17,442 nucleotides of DNA from an uncultured Bacilli bacterium (GTDB lineage Bacteria > Bacillota_I > Bacilli_A > RF39 > UBA660). Position 1 is the first letter of the stretch; each line of letters begins with the position of its first letter. A program made the position numbers and the translations under genes. Under the pieces are notes generated by a model that ran no database searches, was not told the DNA's origin, and saw nothing but the letters and a program-made list of their open reading frames with translations. Positions 7,428 through 13,939 of this stretch are shown here, one piece after another. Location of the stretch: contig CAJTYF010000031.1 in the NCBI GenBank assembly GCA_910583945.1, positions 1 to 17,442 of the forward strand, in the 5' to 3' direction.

Positions 7428-8072
7428 ATGGAATTATTAACCATAACGCTTCGTACAACTTTCTTTTACTTTTTTATTATTTTAGCTTATCGAATTATGG
7501 GCAAACGAGAAATTGGTCAACTGGGTATTATTGACTTAATTGTTTCAATTTTAATTGCTGAATTAGTAGCCATTAGTATTGAAAACATCGACGACTCTAT
7601 CTTTTTTACCATTATACCTATAGCCCTTTTAGTTCTACTAGAACTTATTCTTGCCTTTGTAAGCATTAAATCCCGAACCTTTAGAACTCTTTTTGGTGGC
7701 AAACCTTCTTTAATCATCGCGAATGGAAACGTGAACTATAAAGAAATGATTCGTCAACGATACAGTATGGACGATTTATTATTAAGTCTAAGGCAAAATG
7801 AAATCAAAAGCATTGATGAAATTGAATACGCTTTCTTAGAACCTAATGGAAAACTTTCTATATTTAAATACAATGTCTTTAGAACCAAAAGCAATTATCC
7901 TATGCCCTTAATTGTAGATGGTGTTTTACAAGAGAAAGCATTAAATTATATTAGAAAAGATAAAAAATGGTTAGAAGCGGAATTAAGTAAGAAAAATTTA
8001 ACCATTAAAGACGTGTTTTATGCCTTTAAAAAGAAAACAAAAATCTATTTAATTAAGAAAAGTAACTTATAG
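7428..8072 (+). CDS. DUF421/YetF-family membrane protein (YrbG-like)
   Basis: About 214 residues. Three N-terminal membrane helices (RTTFFYFFIILAYRIMG, IIDLIVSILIAELVAIS, FFTIIPIALLVLLELILAF) are followed by a cytoplasmic domain with the family signatures GKREIGQL, GKPSLIIANGNV, LLLSLRQNEIKSIDEIEYAF and LEPNGKLSIF. Family members are membrane proteins of uncertain role, and some in Bacillus are linked to spores or stress. I chose ATG 7428 because AGGATGTGA lies just before it and the protein then starts in the usual way. ATG 7392 in the same frame would sit almost at the predicted transcription start. Its position after the YrzE-like gene matches the B. subtilis yrzE-yrbG order. Confidence 0.85.
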   Translation: MELLTITLRTTFFYFFIILAYRIMGKREIGQLGIIDLIVSILIAELVAISIENIDDSIFFTIIPIALLVLLELILAFVSIKSRTFRTLFGGKPSLIIANGNVNYKEMIRQRYSMDDLLLSLRQNEIKSIDEIEYAFLEPNGKLSIFKYNVFRTKSNYPMPLIVDGVLQEKALNYIRKDKKWLEAELSKKNLTIKDVFYAFKKKTKIYLIKKSNL

Positions 8073-8083
8073 AATTTCTTTTA

Positions 8084-8112
8084 TAGACTTTTTAAGAACC
8101 GTTTGATAAAAT
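8084..8112 (+). promoter_or_regulatory. Promoter for the multi-repeat DNA-binding protein
   Basis: TAGACT (8084-8089), a 17-base spacer, and TAAAAT (8107-8112) with TG in the extended position. The element TAGACT-N17-TAAAAT, including the 13 bases TTTGATAAAATAA, recurs at the 3' end of the same gene. The predicted start is near 8119, leaving a short leader with AAGAGG at 8127-8132. Confidence 0.6.
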
Positions 8113-8135
8113 AACGTCAAGGAAAGAAGAGGTTT

Positions 8136-9575
8136 ATGAAGGTATCAGATTTTACAGATGAACAAAAACAGTACATTAAAGAAAATTGGCAAAATAAATC
8201 AACAAATGCTTTAGCAAAAGAAATAGGTTGTACAAGAGAAACTTTGAAAAAAGTAGCTAATTCTTTAAATTTGGAAGAACACCCTTCCAATATTTGGCAA
8301 GAGGAAGAAATAGAGCAGTTAAAAGTATTAATTAATGAAAAGAAACCCGTTTCAGAAATAGCAAACGAATTAAATAGAACGGTAAATGCCATTTATCAAA
8401 AAGCGGAAAAATTAGGAATTCCCTTAAACGATATATGGACCGAAGAAGAACAAGAACTTTTAAAAGAGATGTGGGGGAATATCAAAATCGAAACGATTTC
8501 AAAAAAATTAAATAGAAACACTAAAGCGATTAAGCATCAAGCCGTTTTAATGAATCTTGGGAGTATGATTACTAATAATTATAATCACTTAACCTTAACA
8601 GATCTATGTGAAATTTTTAAAATTTCTCGTGACACAATTAAAAGTACTTGGATACCCAGAGGATTAGTAGTTAGAAAAAAATCTTTAAGCAAGAAAAAAA
8701 GCTATTATTTGGTTCCAATAAAATCCTTATTTACCTTCTTAGAAAAAAATCAAGATATATGGGATATTCATAATTTAGAAAAAAATAGTTTAGGAAAAGA
8801 ACCGAAGTGGTTGAAAGAAAAAAGAAAACAAGAGACTCACATAGCAAAGAAAACAAATCGATGGACCAATGAACAGAAAGCTTTAGCAAAGCTACTCATT
8901 TATCAGGGAAAAAGCACTAAAGAAATTGTTGAAAAATTAGAAAAGACAGAAGCCGCCATAAATAGTTTTAAACAAGAAATTAATGCTAGATATACAAGTA
9001 GTAGATATTGGGAATTACGTGAAATTAAGTATATTAGAGAAAATAAAGCGAGTTTATCGCCCAAAGAAATGGCGAAACATTTAAATAGAAGTGTAGGTGC
9101 GATTAAGGTTGTGGTAAATGATTTATCTTTTCAAGTCGTAGCCTATGTACCACATGATTGGAGCGATAAAGAAAATCTTTACTTGGAAGAAAATTATAAA
9201 AAAATTCCTAATTATGAACTGGCAAACACAATAGGAGTATCAAAAGAAATTCTAATTGAACAATTAAAAAATTTAGGTCTCTACAAGCCGAACAAAAGAA
9301 TATGGTTAGAAGAAGAAAATGAAAAAATTAGAAAATACTATAAAAAAGAAAGGGCTAAAGAACTAGCAAAAGAATTTAAAGTAGATATTAGAACGCTTTA
9401 TAAACATTTAATAGAATTAGGAATAGATAAAAATAAGGTAGATTCTGAAGATGATAAAATAGAAAAAAGAAAAGAATGGTTAACGCTTTTAAAAAATATA
9501 TTGGAATTAAAAAGAAGAAAAAGTCAACTTGAGCAAGAATCGAATGAAGATCTAGACTTTAAAAATAGGATTTGA
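8136..9575 (+). CDS. Multi-repeat Myb/SANT-like DNA-binding protein
   Basis: 479 residues built from a repeated helix-turn-helix unit of the form W-x-E-E/K-E...L...Y...S..EIAxxLNRT..AI...A..LGI. Seven copies are visible, beginning near residues 5, 54, 99, 242, 291, 342 and 388. They include IWQEEEIEQL, IWTEEEQELL, RWTNEQKALA, DWSDKENLYL and IWLEEENEKI. Between the third and fourth lies a different helix-turn-helix (LTLTDLCEIFKISRDTIKS, near 152-170) of the excisionase/MerR sort. The C-terminus is a charged helix. Such units occur singly in phage and bacterial DNA-binding proteins; this many in one chain is unusual. It likely grips a long DNA stretch as a regulator or structural protein; the target is unknown. 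It has its own promoter, opens the insert between the YrbG-like and SpoVB-like genes, and its stop codon overlaps the next promoter. Confidence 0.75.
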   Translation: MKVSDFTDEQKQYIKENWQNKSTNALAKEIGCTRETLKKVANSLNLEEHPSNIWQEEEIEQLKVLINEKKPVSEIANELNRTVNAIYQKAEKLGIPLNDIWTEEEQELLKEMWGNIKIETISKKLNRNTKAIKHQAVLMNLGSMITNNYNHLTLTDLCEIFKISRDTIKSTWIPRGLVVRKKSLSKKKSYYLVPIKSLFTFLEKNQDIWDIHNLEKNSLGKEPKWLKEKRKQETHIAKKTNRWTNEQKALAKLLIYQGKSTKEIVEKLEKTEAAINSFKQEINARYTSSRYWELREIKYIRENKASLSPKEMAKHLNRSVGAIKVVVNDLSFQVVAYVPHDWSDKENLYLEENYKKIPNYELANTIGVSKEILIEQLKNLGLYKPNKRIWLEEENEKIRKYYKKERAKELAKEFKVDIRTLYKHLIELGIDKNKVDSEDDKIEKRKEWLTLLKNILELKRRKSQLEQESNEDLDFKNRI

Positions 9576-9581
9576 TAAAAT
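9553..9581 (+). promoter_or_regulatory. Second copy of the TAGACT-N17-TAAAAT promoter
   Basis: TAGACT (9553-9558), a 17-base spacer, and TAAAAT (9576-9581) with TG at 9573-9574. The TGA stop of the upstream gene is part of the extended -10. It shares both hexamers, the spacer length and TTTGATAAAATAA with the promoter at 8084-8112. It would drive the one-helix mini-protein. Confidence 0.55.
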
Positions 9582-9600
9582 AAATAAAACGGTGATGAGA

Positions 9601-9783
9601 ATGATAAAGACGATAAAAAAAATAAAATTAGGAACACTTTTTGGAATCATAGGAGAAATAGTCTTGATTTTATTTATTTTATTAATTTTAATCAATCATT
9701 TAAACCACATAAGAATGAACCATCAATCCTATCTATCTTATAAAGAAACGCTAATAAATAATAAAAAGATTTCTATAATTTAA
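9601..9783 (+). CDS. One-helix membrane mini-protein
   Basis: About 60 residues with a basic N-terminus (MIKTIKKIKLG), one strongly hydrophobic stretch (residues about 12-34, GIIGEIVLILFILLILI) and a short polar tail. GGTGA at 9591-9595 is placed correctly for ATG 9601; an upstream GTG in the same frame at 9592 overlaps that site and is rejected. A promoter lies just upstream, and a second promoter lies just after its stop. I do not recognise a family. The position suggests a partner of the large membrane coiled-coil protein that follows, but that is inference. A non-coding transcript is possible, although the ribosome binding site and the membrane segment argue for translation. Confidence 0.55.
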   Translation: MIKTIKKIKLGTLFGIIGEIVLILFILLILINHLNHIRMNHQSYLSYKETLINNKKISII

Positions 9784-9789
9784 AATATT

Positions 9790-9798
9790 TGATATACT
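9790..9798 (+). promoter_or_regulatory. Extended -10 placed for a leaderless transcript
   Basis: TG-A-TATACT ends six bases before the ATG at 9805, so transcription would begin at or within a base of the start codon. The 20 bases before the ATG contain no AGG or GGA. The -35 position has no clear hexamer (9770-9775 is TTTCTA). Confidence 0.5.
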
Positions 9799-9804
9799 TA
9801 ACTT

Positions 9805-11673
9805 ATGAAAAAAGAAAAAGAAAATCTAATCTTACGTATCATAAAATTTTTAGGAAGATTAATCCACGCAATCTTTCTTTTTTTGCTTAGTATCATTGGC
9901 TTTTTTTTGTACCCTTCAAAAGACAAAAAGAACCAATTAAAAAATCAAGAAAACTTAGTAAAGGCGTCTAAAAATATAAAAATAAAAGACAAATGGGAAG
10001 CAATAGATGTTCCAAATACTTTAATAGCGAAACCTTTAAAAGAAATAACAAAAGATGAACTTAAAAGCATTACAGAAGAAATCATCTCTAAAATAATTGA
10101 AATGCCTGAAGAAGAAAAAAAAGAAGAAATAAAAAAAATAATAGAATTAAAAGAAGAAGTCCTACCGATTTTAGATCAAGCCATTGTTGAAAACAAAATC
10201 AAAAAGCCCAAAGAAGTGGTGGGTAAAATTTATGAAACAGTAGAAAAGCATTTACGAAAAGAAGAAACTATTTTAAAAAATGAGAAAACATTGGAAAAAC
10301 AATCCAAAGAAACGCTAGACTTAAAAAAGAAAATTAAAAAAATCTATTTAAAAGAACTCAAACAAGAGGAAATGTATCTTATTCCAAAAGAAGAAAAACT
10401 TTTACAAGAAATTGAAAAACAGGTTTTAGAAGCTTTTGAAGCCAAAAACTCTGAATTAGAAGAAATAAAAGACTTAGAAGAAGAAATAAAACAAGAAATA
10501 AAAAAGTATTGTATTAAATTATTAAAAGAAGGAAAAACAAAAGAATACGAAATCAGTGACAAAATTAATAAATATTTGGAAAAAATCATTGAAGAAAATA
10601 AAAGAATCACTCTTATTCCGGAAAAAAGAGAAGAAGATAGAATAGAAGAAGCTATTGTGCAAGAAAAAAGAGGACCTTTAGAACAGCAAAATCCTATAAC
10701 CTTTTCCGAAGAACCTAAATTCGTTTTAAAAACGGAAAACTTAAAAGAAGAAACGAAAGAAAAATTGGAAGAAGAAAAAAAAGAACCTATTGAAGAGCAA
10801 AGACTAACCTCTGTTAATTTCTCATTTGTAAATAAAGAATCAAAAGAATTAGAAGTGGAAACAAAAAAAGAGTTGTTAAAAACCGAATTAGAAGAGAAAG
10901 AATACGAAAAAATAGAACAAAGAATTGAAAATTTACTAATCTTTTTAGAAACAGAAAAAAACAAGAAAATACCTGAAAGTACAAAATTAAAACTTGAATT
11001 AGAAGAACAAAAATTAATGAACTTAAAAAAAAGTTTAAAACAAGATCAAGCCAAAACCATTGAAAACGAAAGACTAGCTTTAAATGAAAAAATCAGTTTA
11101 AAAGAATTAAATGGTCTACAGCTAGAAATTAATAAACTTTATTTAGAAGACCACGTACAACAGGCGAACCATTTAGAACACTATTCTTATGAGAAACAGG
11201 AAGAAATCAAAAAAATGTTGATTACTTCGAATTTAAAAAAAGCTTGCAAATGGTCTAGATTTCCACTTTTATTTTCCTTGCCTTTCGTTAGAAACAAATT
11301 CTTTTATTTTTTTACTGGATCCGTTCTCTTTTCCCACCATTTAAACGTTTATAATCGTCTTTTAAACAATCAAAAAATTGAAGCCTTAGAAGAAAATTTA
11401 AGTGAAATAGAAGTGGGAGCTCAAGCTCTTGATGGAGCTATAGAAAAAACAATTCAAAATAAAGCTCTATTAGAAGAATTAGTCACCATGAGCTTAATAA
11501 AATATCCAGAACTGAAATCAAATCGAGAATTTCGAAGATATGAAAAGAGAATTAAAGAAAATCTCATTCATACAAGTCAAAAGCTCGAAAGAAAAAAAGC
11601 AATCATTGAAAAATATCATCTTAAAAGCGAAAACTTAATGCGAAAACTTAAAAAAAATTTGCCTATCCCATAA
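9805..11673 (+). CDS. Large membrane-anchored coiled-coil protein
   Basis: 622 residues. After a short basic tip comes one clear hydrophobic segment (residues about 16-36, LIHAIFLFLLSIIGFFLYP), then roughly 430 residues rich in Glu, Lys, Leu and Ile with heptad-like spacing, indicating long coiled coils. A second hydrophobic patch at about 486-510 (FPLLFSLPF and FFYFFTGSVLF, separated by RNK) may re-enter or touch the membrane. A final helical segment ends in a basic tail. It could span from membrane to cytoplasm as a tether or scaffold. I recognise no enzyme motif or family. The ATG has no ribosome binding site; an extended -10 just upstream suggests a leaderless message. The composition is extreme, so weak similarity to other coiled coils would mean little. 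Confidence 0.7.
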   Translation: MKKEKENLILRIIKFLGRLIHAIFLFLLSIIGFFLYPSKDKKNQLKNQENLVKASKNIKIKDKWEAIDVPNTLIAKPLKEITKDELKSITEEIISKIIEMPEEEKKEEIKKIIELKEEVLPILDQAIVENKIKKPKEVVGKIYETVEKHLRKEETILKNEKTLEKQSKETLDLKKKIKKIYLKELKQEEMYLIPKEEKLLQEIEKQVLEAFEAKNSELEEIKDLEEEIKQEIKKYCIKLLKEGKTKEYEISDKINKYLEKIIEENKRITLIPEKREEDRIEEAIVQEKRGPLEQQNPITFSEEPKFVLKTENLKEETKEKLEEEKKEPIEEQRLTSVNFSFVNKESKELEVETKKELLKTELEEKEYEKIEQRIENLLIFLETEKNKKIPESTKLKLELEEQKLMNLKKSLKQDQAKTIENERLALNEKISLKELNGLQLEINKLYLEDHVQQANHLEHYSYEKQEEIKKMLITSNLKKACKWSRFPLLFSLPFVRNKFFYFFTGSVLFSHHLNVYNRLLNNQKIEALEENLSEIEVGAQALDGAIEKTIQNKALLEELVTMSLIKYPELKSNREFRRYEKRIKENLIHTSQKLERKKAIIEKYHLKSENLMRKLKKNLPIP

Positions 11674-11687
11674 AGGAGTGCTAAACT
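11659..11687 (+). promoter_or_regulatory. Promoter for the DUF3800 gene
   Basis: TTGCCT (11659-11664), a 17-base spacer, and TAAACT (11682-11687) with TG at 11679-11680. The predicted start near 11694 leaves a short leader with GAGGGG at about 11700-11705 before the ATG at 11713. The -35 lies inside the end of the coiled-coil gene. Confidence 0.55.
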
Positions 11688-11712
11688 AAAAAGCCTAGAA
11701 GAGGGGATTTAG

Positions 11713-12387
11713 ATGAAAGAAATCAATCTTTATATCGACGAATCTGGAAACTTGGGAAAAGAGGGAAGATATTTTTTAATTTGTGCATTAGAAGTAGAGC
11801 CTAAATTTAAAAAAACTTTAAGTAAAAGAGCTGGAAGAGTCATCAATCGTTTTAAACAAGAAAGAAAAATTTCCAAAAAACAAGAAATCAAAGGGTGGCA
11901 ATTGAATACAGAAGAGCGAAAACTTCTTTTAGAAAAAATTTTATTTAAAGGAATTAAAATCCGATACTTAGTCTTAGATTTAGAAAAAACAACCATGTTA
12001 CTCACTAAATCCGACGATAAAAACGCATGCTACAATTATTTAATCCAATTACTGGTGAAAAGTGTTTTAAAAGCTTATCCCCTAATCAAAAAAATAAACC
12101 TTCATTTAGATAACCGTACTGTTAAAATAGGGCATCGCTTAGCTCTTAAGCCTTATTTATATAACAAACTGGTTTTAGAACAATTAGAAACCTCAATTAA
12201 ATTTAAAAAAATTGATTTTGAAATTACTTACTACGAATCTCAAAATTGTTATTTAATTGAATGGGCGGATATTATTGCCAATTCTTTGTTTAAGAAATAC
12301 AATCGTAATGAATCTCTTTTTTACAATATCATAAAGCCATATATTATTTACGAAAGTAAGTTTCCTTCAAAAAAATTTGGAAAATAG
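11713..12387 (+). CDS. DUF3800 protein, predicted RNase H-like nuclease
   Basis: 224 residues. The N-terminal INLYIDESGN carries Asp9 and Glu10, the hallmark of DUF3800. Further family-type acidic positions are Glu58 in QEIKGWQL, Asp133 in LHLDNRT and Asp186 in EWADIIANSLF. This order (D-E, E.K, D.R, AD..A) fits an RNase H-like active site, so a metal-dependent nuclease is likely though unproven. DUF3800 proteins are often found in accessory and defence-associated DNA. GAGGGG upstream supports the ATG at 11713, and it has its own promoter. It is the last gene of the insert and is followed by a candidate small RNA. No obvious antitoxin gene adjoins it, unless the small RNA or one of the upstream genes plays that part. 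Confidence 0.8.
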   Translation: MKEINLYIDESGNLGKEGRYFLICALEVEPKFKKTLSKRAGRVINRFKQERKISKKQEIKGWQLNTEERKLLLEKILFKGIKIRYLVLDLEKTTMLLTKSDDKNACYNYLIQLLVKSVLKAYPLIKKINLHLDNRTVKIGHRLALKPYLYNKLVLEQLETSIKFKKIDFEITYYESQNCYLIEWADIIANSLFKKYNRNESLFYNIIKPYIIYESKFPSKKFGK

Positions 12388-12412
12388 GAAAGAAAAAATG
12401 AAACGAAACTTC

Positions 12413-12442
12413 TTGACGCCTTGAATAAAAAAATGCTAAGAT
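12413..12442 (+). promoter_or_regulatory. Strong promoter with no gene downstream on its strand
   Basis: TTGACG (12413-12418), an 18-base spacer, and TAAGAT (12437-12442) with TG in the extended position. This is the best -35 in the window. Downstream on the same strand there is no coding region before the convergent spoVB-like gene, only an inverted repeat that begins at the predicted start (about 12449). Confidence 0.6.
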
Positions 12443-12445
12443 AGC

Positions 12446-12545
12446 AAAAAAGATTGGCATATAAGCCTTTAATAATTTATCCTTTTAAAGAATATAAGAG
12501 TTATAAAATTTTCTCAGTTATTAAAGCCCTGCCAATTCTTTTTTT
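12446..12545. terminator. Two-way terminator formed by the same inverted repeat
   Basis: On the plus strand TGCCAATTC is followed by seven T. On the minus strand TGCCAATC is followed by six T (complement of 12446-12451). It therefore can end both the plus-strand DUF3800/small RNA transcripts and the minus-strand flippase transcript, whose stop codon (12521-12523) lies inside the structure. Confidence 0.6.
12449..12545 (+). ncRNA. Candidate small structured RNA, about 97 nt
   Basis: The transcript predicted from the promoter at 12413-12442 would start in the A-run at about 12449. Its ends pair: GATTGGCA (12452-12459) with TGCCAATT (12530-12537), extended by A-run/T-run pairing across a one-base bulge. 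An uneven internal loop (12460-12466 against 12527-12529) follows, then nine perfect pairs, CTTTAATAA (12467-12475) with TTATTAAAG (12518-12526). A 42-base apical region (12476-12517) can form only weak AT-rich hairpins. Seven T residues (12539-12545) follow the closing stem, as in an intrinsic terminator. It overlaps the last codons of the minus-strand flippase gene. It matches neither SRP RNA nor, by length, 6S RNA. The alternative is a long two-way terminator with a chance promoter. Confidence 0.5.
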
Positions 12546-13816
12546 ATTTCTTTAAAACATAAAAACACAACTAAAATAATGTCTATAATTTCCGCAAAAA
12601 CTAAAGCATACATCCCAAATTTTAAATAGGCAAACAAACACATACATATAAGTTTAACAACCAGAGCAATTAAGGTAATAGAAAAACTTTTCTTTGCTTT
12701 ATTACTTGCTTGTAAAAAACTTTGCATGGGTGCTTCAATATAAAACAAAACAAAGAAAGGAGCTAAAATTTTTATATATTGACTTCCATTAAAGGTTCCA
12801 TAAAGCGTAAAAAGAAGCTGATCACGAAACATAAAAATCCCTAAACTAAATAAAAAACCGATAAAAAAAGCAATCCGAAGCGCTTGTTTCAAGCGACGTT
12901 TTACCATCTCCTGATTTCCTTGGTGATGGTATTTGCTAATCTCCGGAATTAAAGCACTACTAATCGCCGTAATAAAAAAACTAGGCATCGTAAGAAGAGC
13001 AATGGAATACGCATTGTAAGCACCATATTCTGTTAAAATATACGCACTCGTAAACCCACGACTCAGTAAAATTTGAGTAAGAAGAATCGGTTCGAAAAAG
13101 AACCCAATATTTCCAATAAATCTTGAAGAAACCGTTGGAAGACTCACTCCTAAAATGTCTTTCATCGTTCCTAAATCCAATTTCAAGTCTTCTTTTCTAA
13201 TTAAAGTTCGTTTAGGAAGAAAGAAGCAAAAAACAAAAACAGAAAAACACTCCGAAACAATATTTAAAAGAATAAACGCCACAACACCTAAAAGAATACT
13301 TTTCTTTACAAAAAAAGGTAAAAACAAAACAATTAAAAGAAGCCGAATCACTTGTTCTAAATTATTAGATAAAGCATAAGGAAACATTTTTTGTTTACCA
13401 AAAAAATACCCCTTTACAATACTCGAAAGACTAATAAAAGGTAACGTTAAAGATGCCGCCAAAAGAAGATAATACACCTCTTCGTTATGAAGAAGATGAA
13501 CCGCTAAAGGCTTACTTAAAAAAAACATAATCGAAACAAGAAAAAAATTAATAAAAATCATAATAAAAACAGAAGACATCAAAATAGATAAACTTCTTTT
13601 TTTACCCTCACTCACAAGTTTAGAAATTGCCATCGGCATCGCAAGCGTTGCAATTGTAATTAAAAGAGAATAGGTAGGGACCATTAAAGAATAAAGATTA
13701 ACGCCATCATTAGTAATAATTCTTGTATAAACAATTTTAATAACAAAACCTAAAATCTTAGTAATAAAGCCACCTAAAATCAAAATCATGGTGGACGCAA
13801 TGAATTTATTTTTCAT
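12521..13816 (-). CDS. SpoVB/MurJ-like lipid flippase of the MOP superfamily
   Basis: 431 residues with about 12 predicted membrane helices. The N-terminal half has the SpoVB-like pattern ILGGFITKILGFVIKIVYTR, and then GVNLYSLMVPTYSLLITIA, AMPMAISKLVSEGKKR, GYFFGKQKM and SNNLEQVIRL. The second half has SALIPEISKYHHQGNQ. Members flip lipid-linked cell-wall or polysaccharide precursors across the membrane; in B. subtilis SpoVB acts in spore cortex formation. This protein is shorter than SpoVB (about 518 residues), so it may lack two C-terminal helices. AAGGAG precedes the ATG on the minus strand. It is divergent from the comN-like gene, and its location between the YrbG-like and ComN-like genes matches spoVB of B. 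subtilis, though here inverted. A sporulation role cannot be claimed from sequence. Confidence 0.85.
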   Translation of the reverse strand: MKNKFIASTMILILGGFITKILGFVIKIVYTRIITNDGVNLYSLMVPTYSLLITIATLAMPMAISKLVSEGKKRSLSILMSSVFIMIFINFFLVSIMFFLSKPLAVHLLHNEEVYYLLLAASLTLPFISLSSIVKGYFFGKQKMFPYALSNNLEQVIRLLLIVLFLPFFVKKSILLGVVAFILLNIVSECFSVFVFCFFLPKRTLIRKEDLKLDLGTMKDILGVSLPTVSSRFIGNIGFFFEPILLTQILLSRGFTSAYILTEYGAYNAYSIALLTMPSFFITAISSALIPEISKYHHQGNQEMVKRRLKQALRIAFFIGFLFSLGIFMFRDQLLFTLYGTFNGSQYIKILAPFFVLFYIEAPMQSFLQASNKAKKSFSITLIALVVKLICMCLFAYLKFGMYALVFAEIIDIILVVFLCFKEIKKELAGL

Positions 13817-13884
13817 ACATGCTCCTTAATAACCTTCTATTAAAAATATGAAAAAAAACGAAATTTAATGAAACACAATAAAGA

Positions 13885-13913
13885 TTGTGCAATAGCCCAT
13901 TTTGTTTTATAAT
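13885..13913 (+). promoter_or_regulatory. Promoter for the comN-like/rel/dtd operon
   Basis: TTGTGC (13885-13890), a 17-base spacer, and consensus TATAAT (13908-13913). The predicted start near 13920 is 20 bases before the ATG at 13940. Unlike the other promoters of this window it has no correctly spaced TG. The -35 overlaps a TTGCAC on the minus strand that could serve the divergent flippase gene, though no good minus-strand -10 is seen. Confidence 0.65.
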
Positions 13914-13939
13914 GAAATTAAAGTGGATGTGGTAAAAAT

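Noticed and set aside
9592..9600. GTG at 9592 as start of the mini-protein
   Set aside because: It overlaps the GGTGA that serves as ribosome binding site for ATG 9601.
10344..10964. A 206-codon open frame on the minus strand
   Set aside because: It is the complement of the Glu/Lys-rich coiled-coil gene and would encode a Ser/Phe-rich product without a ribosome binding site. The plus-strand gene explains it.
12398..12424. Eight-codon mini-frame after an AGGAAAG site, just after the DUF3800 gene
   Set aside because: It overlaps the -35 of the small RNA promoter and is too short to judge. There are no repeated codons of one amino acid to suggest a leader peptide.
12449..12545. Identity as SRP RNA or 6S RNA
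   Set aside because: The conserved SRP apical loop (GGAAG-type) is absent, and 6S RNAs are nearly twice as long with a central bubble. It is left as an unnamed candidate.
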